From assembly GCA_002387205.1 (NCBI GenBank), contig DGLA01000014.1, positions 14,293-78,292 on the forward strand: a stretch of 64,000 bases of DNA, written 5' to 3'. Origin of the DNA: Stutzerimonas stutzeri (GTDB taxonomy: Bacteria; Pseudomonadota; Gammaproteobacteria; Pseudomonadales; Pseudomonadaceae). The notes below the pieces were generated by a model that saw nothing but the letters and a program-made list of their open reading frames with translations, did no database searches and had not been told where the DNA came from. Shown in pieces: positions 47,119 to 57,469 of the stretch; the first letter of the stretch is position 1, and each line of letters opens with the position of its first letter. Made by a program: the position numbers and the translations under genes.

Positions 47119-47505
47119 TCACTTGCCGACGTGGGCGATGCTGGCGATCTCGATCAATGCATCGGGCTTCACCAAACCGCACTGGATGCAGTAGCGCGCG
47201 GGCTTCTCGCCGGGGAAGTATTCGGCGTACACCTCGTTGACCTTCGCGTAGTTGGCCCAGTCGGTGAGCATGATCATGTTGAAGGTGACGTCGCCCATGC
47301 TGCCGCCAGCGGCTTCGACGACGCCTTTGATGATTTCGAGCACGTGGCGGGTCTGAGCAGCGGCATCGCCGATGTGGACGACGTTGTTGTCCTTGTCGAA
47401 GGGCAGGGTGCCCGAGACGTAGACCACGCCGTCGGCCATGGAGCCGGGGACGAAAGGGGCGAGTGGTTTGCCGGAACCGGCGGGGATGACGGATTGCTTG
47501 GGCAT
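47119..47505 (-). CDS. rutC: RutC, RidA-family aminoacrylate deaminase
   Basis: A 128-residue YjgF/RidA-family protein (VYVSGTLPFDKDNNVVHIGDAAAQTRHVLEIIK; the C-terminal Arg in ARYCIQCGLVKPDALIEIASIA). It converts 3-aminoacrylate to malonic semialdehyde. ATG 47505 gives the family start MPKQSVIPAGS. Confidence 0.94.
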   Translation of the reverse strand: MPKQSVIPAGSGKPLAPFVPGSMADGVVYVSGTLPFDKDNNVVHIGDAAAQTRHVLEIIKGVVEAAGGSMGDVTFNMIMLTDWANYAKVNEVYAEYFPGEKPARYCIQCGLVKPDALIEIASIAHVGK

Positions 47506-47565
47506 GTCGATGATCTCTTGCAAGGCGATTGGATGCGGCCGCTGAGGGGCGGCGCGTTGTTCTCT

Positions 47566-48311
47566 CTAGAGCGCGTCCGCAGTGGCCTCAGCGGATGCAA
47601 AGGTGCTGCAGAAATCTTCTACGTTCGAGACCCAGCCAAAGAACGTCTCGATGTTGTACAGCGCGGCCTGCTGGGCGAATTCCGGCCCGGCCTGATGCGT
47701 CGCGTCGGCCAGCACCACGCCGAAATACTCCAGGTGGAAGCCGTCACGCAGGGTCGATTCCACGCATACGTTGGTGGCGATGCCGGTGAACACCAGATTG
47801 CGGATGCCGCGGGCGCGCAGGGTGCTGTCCAGGTGCGAGTTGAAGAAGCCGCTGTAGCGCGGCTTGGGTACCACGATGTCGCCGGGCTGCGGCGTGAGTT
47901 CGTCCACCAGTTGGTAGTCCCAGCCGCCCTTGGCCAGCAGCGTGCCGGCCAGCTCCGGGCGCTCGCGCATGGTTTTCAACGCGTTGGACTTGTGCCAGTT
48001 GGGCGAGCCCGGGCCGCCGGCCTCGACGTATCCGTTGTCCCAGCCGTTCTGCAGAAAGATCACCTGTATGCCGGCGGCACGTGCGGTGGCCAGCGCCTGG
48101 CGGATCTTCTCGATCACCGGCCCCGTGCTCGACACGTCGAAGCCCGCCAGATCCAGGTAGCCGCCCTTGGTGGAATAGGCGTTCTGCATATCCACCACGA
48201 TCAGCGCGGTCTCGCTCGCTTTCATCGCCAGCGGCTCGGGGCGCGCCGGCAACTTCAGCGCTTCGCCCGGCGCCTCCAGGCCATAGCCGGAAAACGATTC
48301 AATGGCGTTCA

Positions 48312-48312
<1 letters not shown>
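47566..48312 (-). CDS. rutB: RutB, ureidoacrylate amidohydrolase
   Basis: A 248-residue isochorismatase-like hydrolase with the Asp-Lys-Cys triad: ALIVVDMQNAY, LLAKGGWDY and GIATNVCVESTLRDG. It splits ureidoacrylate into aminoacrylate and carbamate. Its ATG overlaps the rutA stop by one base. Confidence 0.95.
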
Positions 48313-49400
<1,088 letters not shown>

Positions 49401-49469
49401 GGGAAGCACCTCTGTAAGCCGTGGCTGAAAAAGCGTTGCCCGAACATGACGGGCTGTCAGTGGAGCTTT

Positions 49470-49486
49470 AGCAGGATGCAGGCCAA
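49470..49486 (-). promoter_or_regulatory. Candidate sigma54 promoter of rutA
   Basis: Minus strand TTGGCCTGCATCCTGCT has the GG/GC dinucleotides at exact -24/-12 spacing (consensus TTGGCACG-N4-TTGCA). It lies 70 bp upstream of rutA. In E. coli the rut operon is NtrC/sigma54-dependent. Confidence 0.6.
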
Positions 49487-49538
49487 TCCATGTTTTCTAT
49501 TTAGATTCAGAAGGTTAGAGGATTCTATTGGATGTATG

Positions 49539-49554
49539 TGGACCAGTTGGTCCG
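49539..49554. promoter_or_regulatory. Candidate RutR operator
   Basis: TGGACCAGTTGGTCCG, close to the RutR consensus TTGACCA-N2-TGGTCAA. It is centred between the divergent rutA and rutR genes. Confidence 0.75.
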
Positions 49555-49561
49555 AATCGGA

Positions 49562-49576
49562 GCACCTGGTTTGTGC
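49562..49576. promoter_or_regulatory. Candidate NtrC binding site
   Basis: GCAC-CTGGTTT-GTGC has the GCAC-N7-GTGC spacing of NtrC sites (TGCACCAAAATGGTGCA type). It lies ~90 bp upstream of the candidate sigma54 -12 element, a normal enhancer position. A further GTGC/TGCAC cluster follows to 49591. Confidence 0.5.
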
Positions 49577-49689
49577 GTGATGCACAGGCTGCGCGCAATA
49601 AATGCGCAGTCGCCCGTTGGTAGCCCATTCGCATAGTTGCTCCGCCGCGCGCTACAGTAGCGACCCGTTTGAGCCCGTTCGGTAACGCA

Positions 49690-50400
49690 GTGACAGACCA
49701 GACCCCGACACCACCACGCCGGCGCCTGACCGCCAGCAAGACCGCCAAGCTGAAAGGCGCCACCCGCGAACCCAGCGCCAGCGCAGTCGATCGCCGTACG
49801 CGCATGATCGAAAGCAAGCGGACCAGCATCATCGATGCAGCCCTTGGCCTCTTCTCCCGCTTTGGCCTGCATGGCACCAGCCTGGATCAGATCGCAACCC
49901 AGGCCGATGTGTCCAAGACCAACCTGTTGTACTACTTCGGCAACAAGGAAGAGCTCTACGTCAGCGTGCTACGCCAGCTCCTCGAGGTCTGGCTGCGGCC
50001 GTTGCAGGCGTTTACTGCCGACCAGGACCCGGTCGAGGCGATCAAGGGCTACCTGCGCGCCAAGCTCGAGCTTTCGCGGGACCATCCGGCCGAGTCGCGG
50101 CTGTTCTGCATGGAAATCATGCAGGGTGCGCCGCTCATGCTTGGCGAGCTGGAAGAACCCCTGCGGCAACTTGTCGAGGCCAAGGTCGAGGTGATCCAGG
50201 GCTGGATCGACGCCGGAAAGCTGGCCCCGATCGAACCACATCACCTTATCTTTTCCCTCTGGGCGACCACCCAGCACTACGCCGACTTCCGCGTGCAGAT
50301 CCAGGCCGTGGCCGGCAAGACGCTCGATGACCCTGCGTTTTTCGAAGAAGCGCTGGCGAGCCTGCAGGCGTTGATACTCGACGGAGTTCGGCCGCGCTGA
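49690..50400 (+). CDS. rutR: RutR, TetR-family regulator of pyrimidine utilisation
   Basis: A 236-residue regulator. A basic, Pro-rich N-terminal tail (~40 residues) precedes the HTH (TSIIDAALGLFSRFGLHGTSLDQIATQADVSKTNLLYYFGNKEELY). The C-terminal domain reads FCMEIMQGAPLML ... LWATTQHYADF as in RutR. It binds uracil/thymine and controls rut genes. The GTG 49690 start is a best guess; no strong ribosome site is seen and a later start is possible. Confidence 0.92.
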   Translation: MTDQTPTPPRRRLTASKTAKLKGATREPSASAVDRRTRMIESKRTSIIDAALGLFSRFGLHGTSLDQIATQADVSKTNLLYYFGNKEELYVSVLRQLLEVWLRPLQAFTADQDPVEAIKGYLRAKLELSRDHPAESRLFCMEIMQGAPLMLGELEEPLRQLVEAKVEVIQGWIDAGKLAPIEPHHLIFSLWATTQHYADFRVQIQAVAGKTLDDPAFFEEALASLQALILDGVRPR

Positions 50401-50543
50401 CGGCGAATGGAAGGTCGTTGAAAAAGCGCGAGTGGCTCATTCTTCTGCTTGAACAGCTATGAGCCAAGCCAGATGCGTGAAGGGACCTGGTGCTGGGCGT
50501 CAGGAGCCAGGGAGAAAACCCACCCTGTGGCCATGGCGCTGGA

Positions 50544-51353
50544 TCAGCCAGGTGATCGGCTGCTCTTGATCCGTAACCGATACTGCCCCGGCGTCATACC
50601 GACGACGCCTTTGAAATCGTGAATGAAGTGGGCCTGGTCGCTGTAGCCGCATGCCAGCGCGGTGTTCAGCAGCGTCTCGTCGGAGCGCAGCTCCTGGCGC
50701 CCCAGCGCGACTCGCTGGATGCGGCTGTACTGCTTGGGCGTAAGCCCCACCTGGTAGCGAAACAGCCGCTCCAGTTGGCGCTGCCCCAGTGGCAAGGTCT
50801 CGAGCATATCGCTGAGCCGCGCACGGCCACCGCTGGCGGCGATCCGCTCCAGCATCTGTTGCACCGGCGTGCGACGTTCAAGGGCGCCGCCCAAACGCCT
50901 CAGCAGCACCTCTTCTACCAGCGCCTGCTGGGCGAACCAATCGAGTCCGGCGAGCTGATCCACCAGACCCGACAACTCCGAACCGGGCCAGTCGAAGCCG
51001 TGGAAGCCTTCCAGTTCATCCAGGCCCGCACCGAAGAAAGCAGCGCCCATACCGGGGCGAAAGCGCACGCCCATCAGCTCTACCCGACCGACCAGCTGCA
51101 AGCGCGCGCTGGCAAGCTGCGGCCCTGCAACGATGGCGCGGGGGCGATAGGTGCTGCCATCGAAGATCGGTGGGTCGGCGAAATTGAAGATCACGCCGCT
51201 GCCACCGTCCGGGTGCAACAGCTGTGCATCCTGAGCACCGGCGATGTCGCCATCGATCCACCAGAACCGCTGGACGTGAGCGGCCAGCGCAGGGGTGGGA
51301 GGCCGTGCGATGAAGCCCTGGAGGCGCGGCAGGCGCTCGTGCAATGAAGACAT
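50544..51353 (-). CDS. AraC family transcriptional regulator
   Basis: A 269-residue regulator with an N-terminal DUF6597-like sensor part (PPTPALAAHVQRFWWIDG ... LLHPDGGSGVIFNF ... VELMGVRFRPGMGAAFFG). The C-terminal double HTH ends AFACGYSDQAHF-type: LACGYSDQAHFIHDFKGVVGMTPGQYR. It is divergent from the AhpD-like gene and likely controls it. Confidence 0.9.
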   Translation of the reverse strand: MSSLHERLPRLQGFIARPPTPALAAHVQRFWWIDGDIAGAQDAQLLHPDGGSGVIFNFADPPIFDGSTYRPRAIVAGPQLASARLQLVGRVELMGVRFRPGMGAAFFGAGLDELEGFHGFDWPGSELSGLVDQLAGLDWFAQQALVEEVLLRRLGGALERRTPVQQMLERIAASGGRARLSDMLETLPLGQRQLERLFRYQVGLTPKQYSRIQRVALGRQELRSDETLLNTALACGYSDQAHFIHDFKGVVGMTPGQYRLRIKSSRSPG

Positions 51354-51446
51354 GGTGGTCGGCGTACGAAGATGTCGAAAATCTACAATAGCGCAGGTTG
51401 GCGGGTGCGTAGCCTTGGCTCCACATCAAACAGAGGAGTGACGATC

Positions 51447-51905
51447 ATGCGCATGAACTATCAAGCCGCCGCACCCGAGGTCATCAAGGCGATGATGGGG
51501 CTCGAGACCTGTCTGGCGCGCCAGAGTCGAACCGAGGAGGGCATCGACAAACCGCTGATGGAACTGGTGAAGATTCGCATCTCGCAGATCAATCAGTGCG
51601 CCTTCTGCATCGACATGCACACCAAAGACGCCCGTGCACTGGGCGAGAGCGAACAACGCATCTACGCGCTGAGCGCCTGGCGGGAGACGCCGTTCTTCAG
51701 CGATCGCGAACGTGCCGCGCTGGCGTGGGCCGAGGCCAATACGCTGCTGCCCCAGGGCGTTTCGCAACAGCTGTTCGAGGAGGTGCGCCAGTACTTTTCC
51801 GAGGCCCAGCTCACCAATCTCACACTGGCCATCGCGACCATCAACGCGTGGAATCGCTTCGGTGTGTCCTTCGCGCCGGTACCGGGCAGCTACCAGCCTG
51901 AGTAG
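51447..51905 (+). CDS. Carboxymuconolactone decarboxylase / AhpD-like family protein
   Basis: A 152-residue all-helical protein with the AhpD redox motif C-A-F-C-I-D-M-H near residues 51-58, so probably an alkylhydroperoxidase-type oxidoreductase rather than a decarboxylase. ATG 51447 has AGAGGAG upstream. Paired with the divergent AraC gene, a common arrangement. Confidence 0.9.
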   Translation: MRMNYQAAAPEVIKAMMGLETCLARQSRTEEGIDKPLMELVKIRISQINQCAFCIDMHTKDARALGESEQRIYALSAWRETPFFSDRERAALAWAEANTLLPQGVSQQLFEEVRQYFSEAQLTNLTLAIATINAWNRFGVSFAPVPGSYQPE

Positions 51906-52011
51906 GGGGTCGGTTCGCCCCATACTGTGTGGGTTGGGTGAGGTCGCGGGTTGCGATCTCGGCGGGTGCCAGGGCTGAGCTTCTGATTGCCCATGGCGCA
52001 CAAGCGCTGCG

Positions 52012-52041
52012 CTTGCCTGCTCGCAGGCGCGCGCAGGCAAG
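52012..52041. terminator. Hairpin between convergent AhpD-like and phytase-like genes
   Basis: CTTGCCTGC / GCAGGCAAG arms with a 12-nt GC-rich loop, in the 169-bp gap between two convergent stop codons. Confidence 0.45.
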
Positions 52042-52074
52042 GCTGGTTCTGGAGCCTTTCGGCCCGTAGGTGAC

Positions 52075-54303
52075 CTAGCGCTTGACCGTCCCGAGCCGCA
52101 TGAAGCGCGTCTCGCCGCTGGCGTCTTCCACGCCATCGTTGTCGGTCACGATGAACAGGCGGCCTTGCTTGTCCACCGCGGCGCCTTCGACCTTGTCCAG
52201 TACCCAGCCGCCGGTGCTCTTCAGCTTCGGCAGCAGGTCGCGTTCCAGGCGCTTGGTCACCAGCGGGAATGTCTGGCCTTCGGTGGCGGGCTGCAGGCCA
52301 CTCAGGTCGATGCGGTATAGGCGCTTGACCTCGGCGGCTGGCCCCTGCTGGTTGTCTCGCTCGATGACCAGGAACTGGCCACTGCCGAGCGAGGTGAGTT
52401 CGGACAGCCCGACCCAGCCGCCTTCGACCGCCGGGTCGAGCGGGTAATGGTAGAAGCCCCACTCGCCGCTCTCCGGATCCAGCACGCCGATGCGCGCCTT
52501 GCCGGCCGGATCGTTCTTCCACTCGCGCTGGAACACGACGTACACGCGAGTGCTGGCGCCTTCGCCGACCACCGAGACGCCTTCGAAACCGCTGCTGGTC
52601 TGCTGCGTCGCGACATTGGCAGGTAGGGTGTATTCCTGAAGCACCTCACCGGTGGCGTTGGCCCGTATCAGCAGGTTCGGCCTGGTCTTGCCGTTGCCTT
52701 CCGATGCCAGCCAGAAGTCCCCATTTGCGGCCTGGGCGATACCTTCCAGGTCATAGATGACGGTCTCGCCGGCTTTGCGCAGTTCGGTCAGTCCATCGAT
52801 GATTGCCGGTGTTTTGCTCGTGTCGATCTTGAAGATGCGCGAGGCCTTGTAGTAGCTGTCCGGCACGGCATAGAGACGGTTGGCCTGCGTACGGTCCGCG
52901 ACCATGCCGCTCAATGCGCCCCACGGGATCAGGGCACTGTCGGTGGAACGGATCTCCGGGTACGACGAGGTTTTAGCCCCGTACTGATAGATCGAGATCG
53001 TCGAGCGATAGCCGTCTTCGGCTGAATCTTCCTCACTGCTGACCACTAGCAGATTGCGCGCTGGGATCGGCAGGATGCCTTCCGGCCCCATTCCGGCCGG
53101 CAGCAACTGGTGCATGACCGGTGCCCATGGCCGGGCCACGTCGTAGACGGCTACGGCATTGCCGCGCTCGCTGCCGACGAACAGGAAGTCCTGCTTGCGG
53201 AAGCTAGCCGAGGCGATGCCCTCAGGCTCGATGCCCTTGTTTTCCGAGCGGCTTTCCGGGTAGTGCCCGGCGCGGATGAAGGCGTGTTCCATCGAGGCGC
53301 CGGCTTCGTACCAGACACGGCCGTTGAAGTCGAACAGCGTGAAGCTGCGGCTGCCGCCTTCCTCGCCGTTGACGTCCTCGTAGTCACCCTCGTTGGCGGT
53401 CGCCAGCAGCGGGCCAACCCAGGCGATCGCATCCGGCTCGCGGCGTTTACTCGTGAGCACGCCTACCGGCTCGATGCGGTCGTTCTCTTCCACGTCCACG
53501 CCGTCCAGATCGACCTGGCCGGCGCTGAAATGGCGCAGCACGCTGCCACGGCGCAAATCGACCAGCACGATGTGGTTGTTTTCCTGCAGGGTGACGGCAG
53601 CGACGTCCTGGTCGTTGATGCTGACGTATTCAGGCTCAGGATCGTTTGGCGCGACCTCGGCCAGGCCGGTCAGGTCCACGTCGCGTGTGCTCCAGCGCGA
53701 TGGCTGACCCTTGAGATCGACGATGCGCAGGAAACCGGCAGGCAGCTGCGGAATCAAGCCGTCGTTCAGGTCCTCGTCACGCTCGTTCTCGATGGCTACC
53801 GCGGCATAGCGCCCCCTCGGGCTGATGGCGATGGAGTCCGGCTGGCCGCCCATGGGCAGCGTGGCGACGCGCTTGGGCTGCGCGGGGTTGCGGATATCGA
53901 ACACCGCCAGCACGCCGTCGGGCTGGGCAAAGCTGAGCGAGGTGTTCACCGCGACGAGTACGTAGTGCTGATGCACGGCGACTGAGGTCGGCTCGCCTTC
54001 GAGCTGGACGAATCCGGCCGGCTCGGGCGATTTCGGGTCGCGAATGTCCACCAGGCCAATCCGCTTGCCGGGGCTGTCGGTGTAGATCAGCGTGCGGCCA
54101 TCGCGGCTGACGGCAGTGATTTCGGCGACTGTCTGCTTTGAAGCGTCTTCATCGGCGCCCAGGTTGCGGTACACCGGAAAGGTCGCGACCCGCTCGAAAT
54201 ACTCCGCAGCACGAGAGGGAGCGGCCTGCGAGGCCAGCGGCAGCAGGGCCAGTGTCAACGCGGTGGAGAGCGCGGTGCGGGTCAGGCGGGTCGGAGCTTT
54301 CAT
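52075..54303 (-). CDS. Phytase-like beta-propeller protein (exported)
   Basis: A 742-residue secreted protein with a Sec signal peptide (RLTRTALSTALTLALLPLASQAAP). The N-terminal half is a beta-propeller with repeated VAVNTSLSFAQPDGVLAVFDIRNPAQPKRV-type blades. The C-terminal half has a Phytase-like (esterase-like activity of phytase) domain: FKIDTSKTPAIIDGLTELRKAGETVIYDLEGIA; GGWVLDKVEGAAVDKQGRLFIVTDNDGVED. The Asp-rich loops suggest Ca2+ binding. The substrate is unproven; phosphate esters are the family guess. ATG 54303 gives the signal peptide. Confidence 0.85.
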   Translation of the reverse strand: MKAPTRLTRTALSTALTLALLPLASQAAPSRAAEYFERVATFPVYRNLGADEDASKQTVAEITAVSRDGRTLIYTDSPGKRIGLVDIRDPKSPEPAGFVQLEGEPTSVAVHQHYVLVAVNTSLSFAQPDGVLAVFDIRNPAQPKRVATLPMGGQPDSIAISPRGRYAAVAIENERDEDLNDGLIPQLPAGFLRIVDLKGQPSRWSTRDVDLTGLAEVAPNDPEPEYVSINDQDVAAVTLQENNHIVLVDLRRGSVLRHFSAGQVDLDGVDVEENDRIEPVGVLTSKRREPDAIAWVGPLLATANEGDYEDVNGEEGGSRSFTLFDFNGRVWYEAGASMEHAFIRAGHYPESRSENKGIEPEGIASASFRKQDFLFVGSERGNAVAVYDVARPWAPVMHQLLPAGMGPEGILPIPARNLLVVSSEEDSAEDGYRSTISIYQYGAKTSSYPEIRSTDSALIPWGALSGMVADRTQANRLYAVPDSYYKASRIFKIDTSKTPAIIDGLTELRKAGETVIYDLEGIAQAANGDFWLASEGNGKTRPNLLIRANATGEVLQEYTLPANVATQQTSSGFEGVSVVGEGASTRVYVVFQREWKNDPAGKARIGVLDPESGEWGFYHYPLDPAVEGGWVGLSELTSLGSGQFLVIERDNQQGPAAEVKRLYRIDLSGLQPATEGQTFPLVTKRLERDLLPKLKSTGGWVLDKVEGAAVDKQGRLFIVTDNDGVEDASGETRFMRLGTVKR

Positions 54304-54515
54304 GCGGGCCTCGGCTTCGGGGATTGGGGTTAGCCAAAGCACGCTAGGCCGGGTGTGTTACGAGACCGTGACGGGGTTGCGCTTGTTGCGGCGATTCAAT
54401 CCTTTGATGGATAGGCGAGGGGAAAGGCCCGAGGGGCGGGGCACCTGCCTCACCAGTCCCGATGCAGTCCCGGTCTGGCTGCGCCTTGCCGCACGCAGCC
54501 AGCCGATGCATCAGC

Positions 54516-55607
54516 CTATTTCGGCTTAAGCTCCAGCAAGCGTCCGCCATCCCCGTCTTCCAGCAGCCAGATGCTGCCATCGGGACCTTGTTCGACTTCG
54601 CGGATGCGCGCACCCATGTCATAGCGTGCGGCCTCGCTGGCTTCTTCGCCGTTCAGGGTGATGCGAACCAGGGCCTCGGACGACAGCCCACCAACGAACG
54701 CATTTCCTTTCCAGTCGGCAAAGCGGTCGCCGTTGTAGATGATCAGGCCGGCAGGGGAGATGACCGGGTTCCAGCTTATTTTGGGCTCGATGAATTCCGG
54801 GCGTGTGCTGTGATCCGGGATGGGGCTTCCGCCGTAGTGATTGCCGTTGGAGACTTCCGGATACCCGTAATTGCCGCCTTTCTGGATCAGGTTGAATTCG
54901 TCGCCGCCTTCGGGGCCCATTTCCTGTTCCCACAGGCGGCCCTGCGCATCGAAGGCGATCCCGAGCGGGTTGCGGTGGCCCAGCGACCAGATCTGTGCCG
55001 TTACGCCTCCCTGGTCCGCGAAGGGATTGTCTTGCGGCACACTGCCGTCCTCGTTCAGACGGATGATCTTGCCCAGGTTGGCGTCCATGTCCTGTGCAGG
55101 CTTGAACTTCTGCCGCTCGCCGGACGAGATCCACAGCTTGCCGTCCGGCCCGAATGCGAGGCGATGGCCGTAATGCCCGCCGCCAGACACCTTGGGCTCT
55201 TGCCGCCAGATTACCTGCACATCGGAAAGCGAGCCGCCGTTGCCATTCAGAGAAAGCGTCGCCTGAGCGACCGCAGCACCGCGATCGCCGCCTTTGCCCC
55301 TCTCTGCATAGCTGAGATAAATCCGTTTGTTTTGTGCATAGTCCGGGTGAAAGATCACATCACCCAGCCCGCCCTGGCCGCCGTAGGCAACCTCCGGCAC
55401 GCCATCGATCTCCTTCGCCTTTCCCGTCGCTATGTCGACATGCTTGAGCACGCCGCGCTTTTCCGTGACCAATGCCGTCCCGTCCGGCAGAAAGGTCATG
55501 GCCCAGGGCTCGGAGAAACTGGCGCGTGGCGTTGCGGTGAACGGCCATTGATCCTGTTCAACGGCGTCAGGCGCAGCGGTTGCGAGCGAAGCCGTACCCA
55601 GGGCCAT
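54516..55607 (-). CDS. PQQ-dependent aldose-type dehydrogenase (YliI-like) with disrupted signal peptide
   Basis: A 363-residue six-blade propeller of the soluble glucose/aldose sugar dehydrogenase family (GHYGHRLAFGPDGKLWISSGE; SLGHRNPLGIAFDAQGRLWEQEMGPEGGDE). The open frame begins MALGTASLATAAPDAVEQ, which is only the end of a signal peptide. Its missing start lies upstream: after GGAG, an ATG at 55642 or 55636 begins M-V-M-K-R-L-S-L-H-L-V, but 29 bases separate 55636 from 55607, so the two parts are out of frame by one base. As read, the enzyme would not be exported. Confidence 0.85.
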   Translation of the reverse strand: MALGTASLATAAPDAVEQDQWPFTATPRASFSEPWAMTFLPDGTALVTEKRGVLKHVDIATGKAKEIDGVPEVAYGGQGGLGDVIFHPDYAQNKRIYLSYAERGKGGDRGAAVAQATLSLNGNGGSLSDVQVIWRQEPKVSGGGHYGHRLAFGPDGKLWISSGERQKFKPAQDMDANLGKIIRLNEDGSVPQDNPFADQGGVTAQIWSLGHRNPLGIAFDAQGRLWEQEMGPEGGDEFNLIQKGGNYGYPEVSNGNHYGGSPIPDHSTRPEFIEPKISWNPVISPAGLIIYNGDRFADWKGNAFVGGLSSEALVRITLNGEEASEAARYDMGARIREVEQGPDGSIWLLEDGDGGRLLELKPK

Positions 55608-55730
55608 GGGACGAGGTGCAGGGAGAGTCGCTTCATCACCATCTTTTTTTCTCCAAAAGTCGGGCCCCAGCGCACCTGCGGTGGGGCCTCGCGATCAGGG
55701 CTCTGATGCTGGACGTATCACCCGGTGGCC

Positions 55731-57023
55731 TTACTGCGTTCGGGTCACCCGCCATACGATGTTGGCCAGGTCGTCAGCCACGATGAGAGCACCGCGCGGG
55801 TCGACCGTCACACCCACCGGGCGGCCGTGCGTCCCTTCGGCGGTGCGGAAGCCAGTCACGAAATCAACCGGCTCGCCCGAAGGTTTTCCGTTTCTGAACG
55901 GGACGAAGACCACCTGATAGCCGGACGGATTCTCGCGATTCCAGCTGCCATGCTCGCCAACGAAAACGCCCTCGGCAAACTGCTCGCCCATCACAGGCGA
56001 GGAGAAATCCACGCCGAGCGCTGCGACGTGTGGGCCCAGCGCATAGTCCGGTTTGATCGCGGCGGCGACCAGATCGGGGTTCTGCGGCCGAACGCGCTCG
56101 TCGACATGTTGCCCCCAGTAACTGTAGGGCCAGCCATAGAAGCCGCCTTCTTGTACCGAGGTGAGGTAGTCAGGGACCAGATTCGGACCAAGTTCGTCCC
56201 GCTCGTTCACCACCGCCCATAGCTGGTCCGTGTCGGGACGTATCGTCAGTGCCGTTGGGTTGCGCAGGCCCGTTGCGTAGGGCTTGTGCGCGCCGGTTTC
56301 TGCGTCGATCTGCCAGATCATCGCCCGGTCGACTTCAGCCTCCATTCCGCGCTCGGTGATGTTGCTGTTCGAGCCGATGCCGACATACAGGAAGCGCCCA
56401 TCCGGGCTGACCGTCAACGCCTTGGTCCAGTGATGGTTGATCTGCGACGGCAGGTCGGTGACCTTTACCGGCTCGCCACTGGCCTCGGTCTGACCTTCCT
56501 GATACTCGAAGCGCACCAGCGAGTCCTGGTTGGCCACGTAGATGTTCCCGTTAGCCAGCGCCAGGCCATACGGCGCGTTAAGGTCGTCCGCAAAGACCTT
56601 CTGCAGTTCGTACACGCCGTCACCATCGGCATCGCGAAGCAAGGTCAGACGGTTACCGCTTTTGACCGAGCTGTTGCCCTTTGCCTTGATGTAGCCGGCG
56701 ATGACATCCTTCGGTTTCAGCTTGGGCGCGTTGCCGCCTTTGCCTTCGGCCACGATGATGTCCCCGTTCGGCAGCACGAGGGTTTGCCGCGGGATCTGCA
56801 GGTCGGTCGCGATTGCGCTTACCGTGAATCCCTCGGGGACCGTTGGCGTTTTGTCACCCCAGCCGACCGGGTCGGCAATCGTCATGCTGGGCAGCAGCCC
56901 CCGCTGAGGCTCGTCGAGTTTGGGGTTTTCACCTTTTACCAACGCGATATCCTGATCCGCGCCGCCGCATGCGCTCAATAACAACGCCACGCTCAGGGCG
57001 CTTAGTGGGCCTGCGTATTTCAT
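55731..57023 (-). CDS. PQQ-type sorbosone dehydrogenase family lipoprotein
   Basis: A 430-residue exported propeller with the lipobox LLLSACGG (Cys19). Family motifs: RQTLVLPNGDIIVAEG, LNAPYGLALANGNIYVAN, QINHHWTKALTVSPDGRFLYVGIGSNSN, TGLRNPTALTIRPD, GEHGSWNRENPSGYQV. It is likely a periplasmic pyrroloquinoline-quinone sugar dehydrogenase. Its ATG overlaps the stop of the upstream DUF2231 gene (ATGA), so the two are coupled. The next PQQ-type gene lies 123 bp downstream. Confidence 0.9.
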   Translation of the reverse strand: MKYAGPLSALSVALLLSACGGADQDIALVKGENPKLDEPQRGLLPSMTIADPVGWGDKTPTVPEGFTVSAIATDLQIPRQTLVLPNGDIIVAEGKGGNAPKLKPKDVIAGYIKAKGNSSVKSGNRLTLLRDADGDGVYELQKVFADDLNAPYGLALANGNIYVANQDSLVRFEYQEGQTEASGEPVKVTDLPSQINHHWTKALTVSPDGRFLYVGIGSNSNITERGMEAEVDRAMIWQIDAETGAHKPYATGLRNPTALTIRPDTDQLWAVVNERDELGPNLVPDYLTSVQEGGFYGWPYSYWGQHVDERVRPQNPDLVAAAIKPDYALGPHVAALGVDFSSPVMGEQFAEGVFVGEHGSWNRENPSGYQVVFVPFRNGKPSGEPVDFVTGFRTAEGTHGRPVGVTVDPRGALIVADDLANIVWRVTRTQ

Positions 57024-57469
57024 GCTTCACCTCCAGCGCGCAGATTGCTAAAGCCGATCCAGGTCGCCGCACAGGCCAAGAGGGTCACGATCACCGAAAG
57101 GATCAGGCCTGATGGCATGCTCGCCCAGGCATCTCTGGCGTGCACGAGCGCATTCAAAAAGCCCAGCACCCAGCTAGCGGCCAGGAGCAACAGATAGATC
57201 AGCGGCCGCCCTTTCTTATGGGTGGCTTTAACCAGGTTGACCAGCGCGAACAGGATGGCCAACCCGCAGAAGACCAGTCCCCCGGCGATCAGCCAGGACG
57301 CGAAGTTGGTCCACTGAATCTCATAGGTCTGGAAATACGCGATATCGCTTAACAGGCCGCCAAGAAACAGCGGAACGGTTCCCCCAAGCAACGTTGCGTG
57401 AATCGGGTTTGGTACATGACGGGAAATACTGTGTGTGGTGTGGTGCGTGCTGTGGGTGATAACGGTCAC
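57020..57469 (-). CDS. DUF2231 family membrane protein
   Basis: A 149-residue protein with four membrane helices (~35-50, 60-80, 92-112, 122-142) and the DUF2231 signature HVPNPIHATLLGGTVPLFLGGLLSDI. These often accompany sorbosone dehydrogenase genes and may serve as membrane electron-transfer partners. The start chosen is GTG 57469, with GAGGA 8 bp upstream. The longer in-frame extension to 57610 is basic/Ser-rich and not family-like. Confidence 0.82.
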   Translation of the reverse strand: MTVITHSTHHTTHSISRHVPNPIHATLLGGTVPLFLGGLLSDIAYFQTYEIQWTNFASWLIAGGLVFCGLAILFALVNLVKATHKKGRPLIYLLLLAASWVLGFLNALVHARDAWASMPSGLILSVIVTLLACAATWIGFSNLRAGGEA

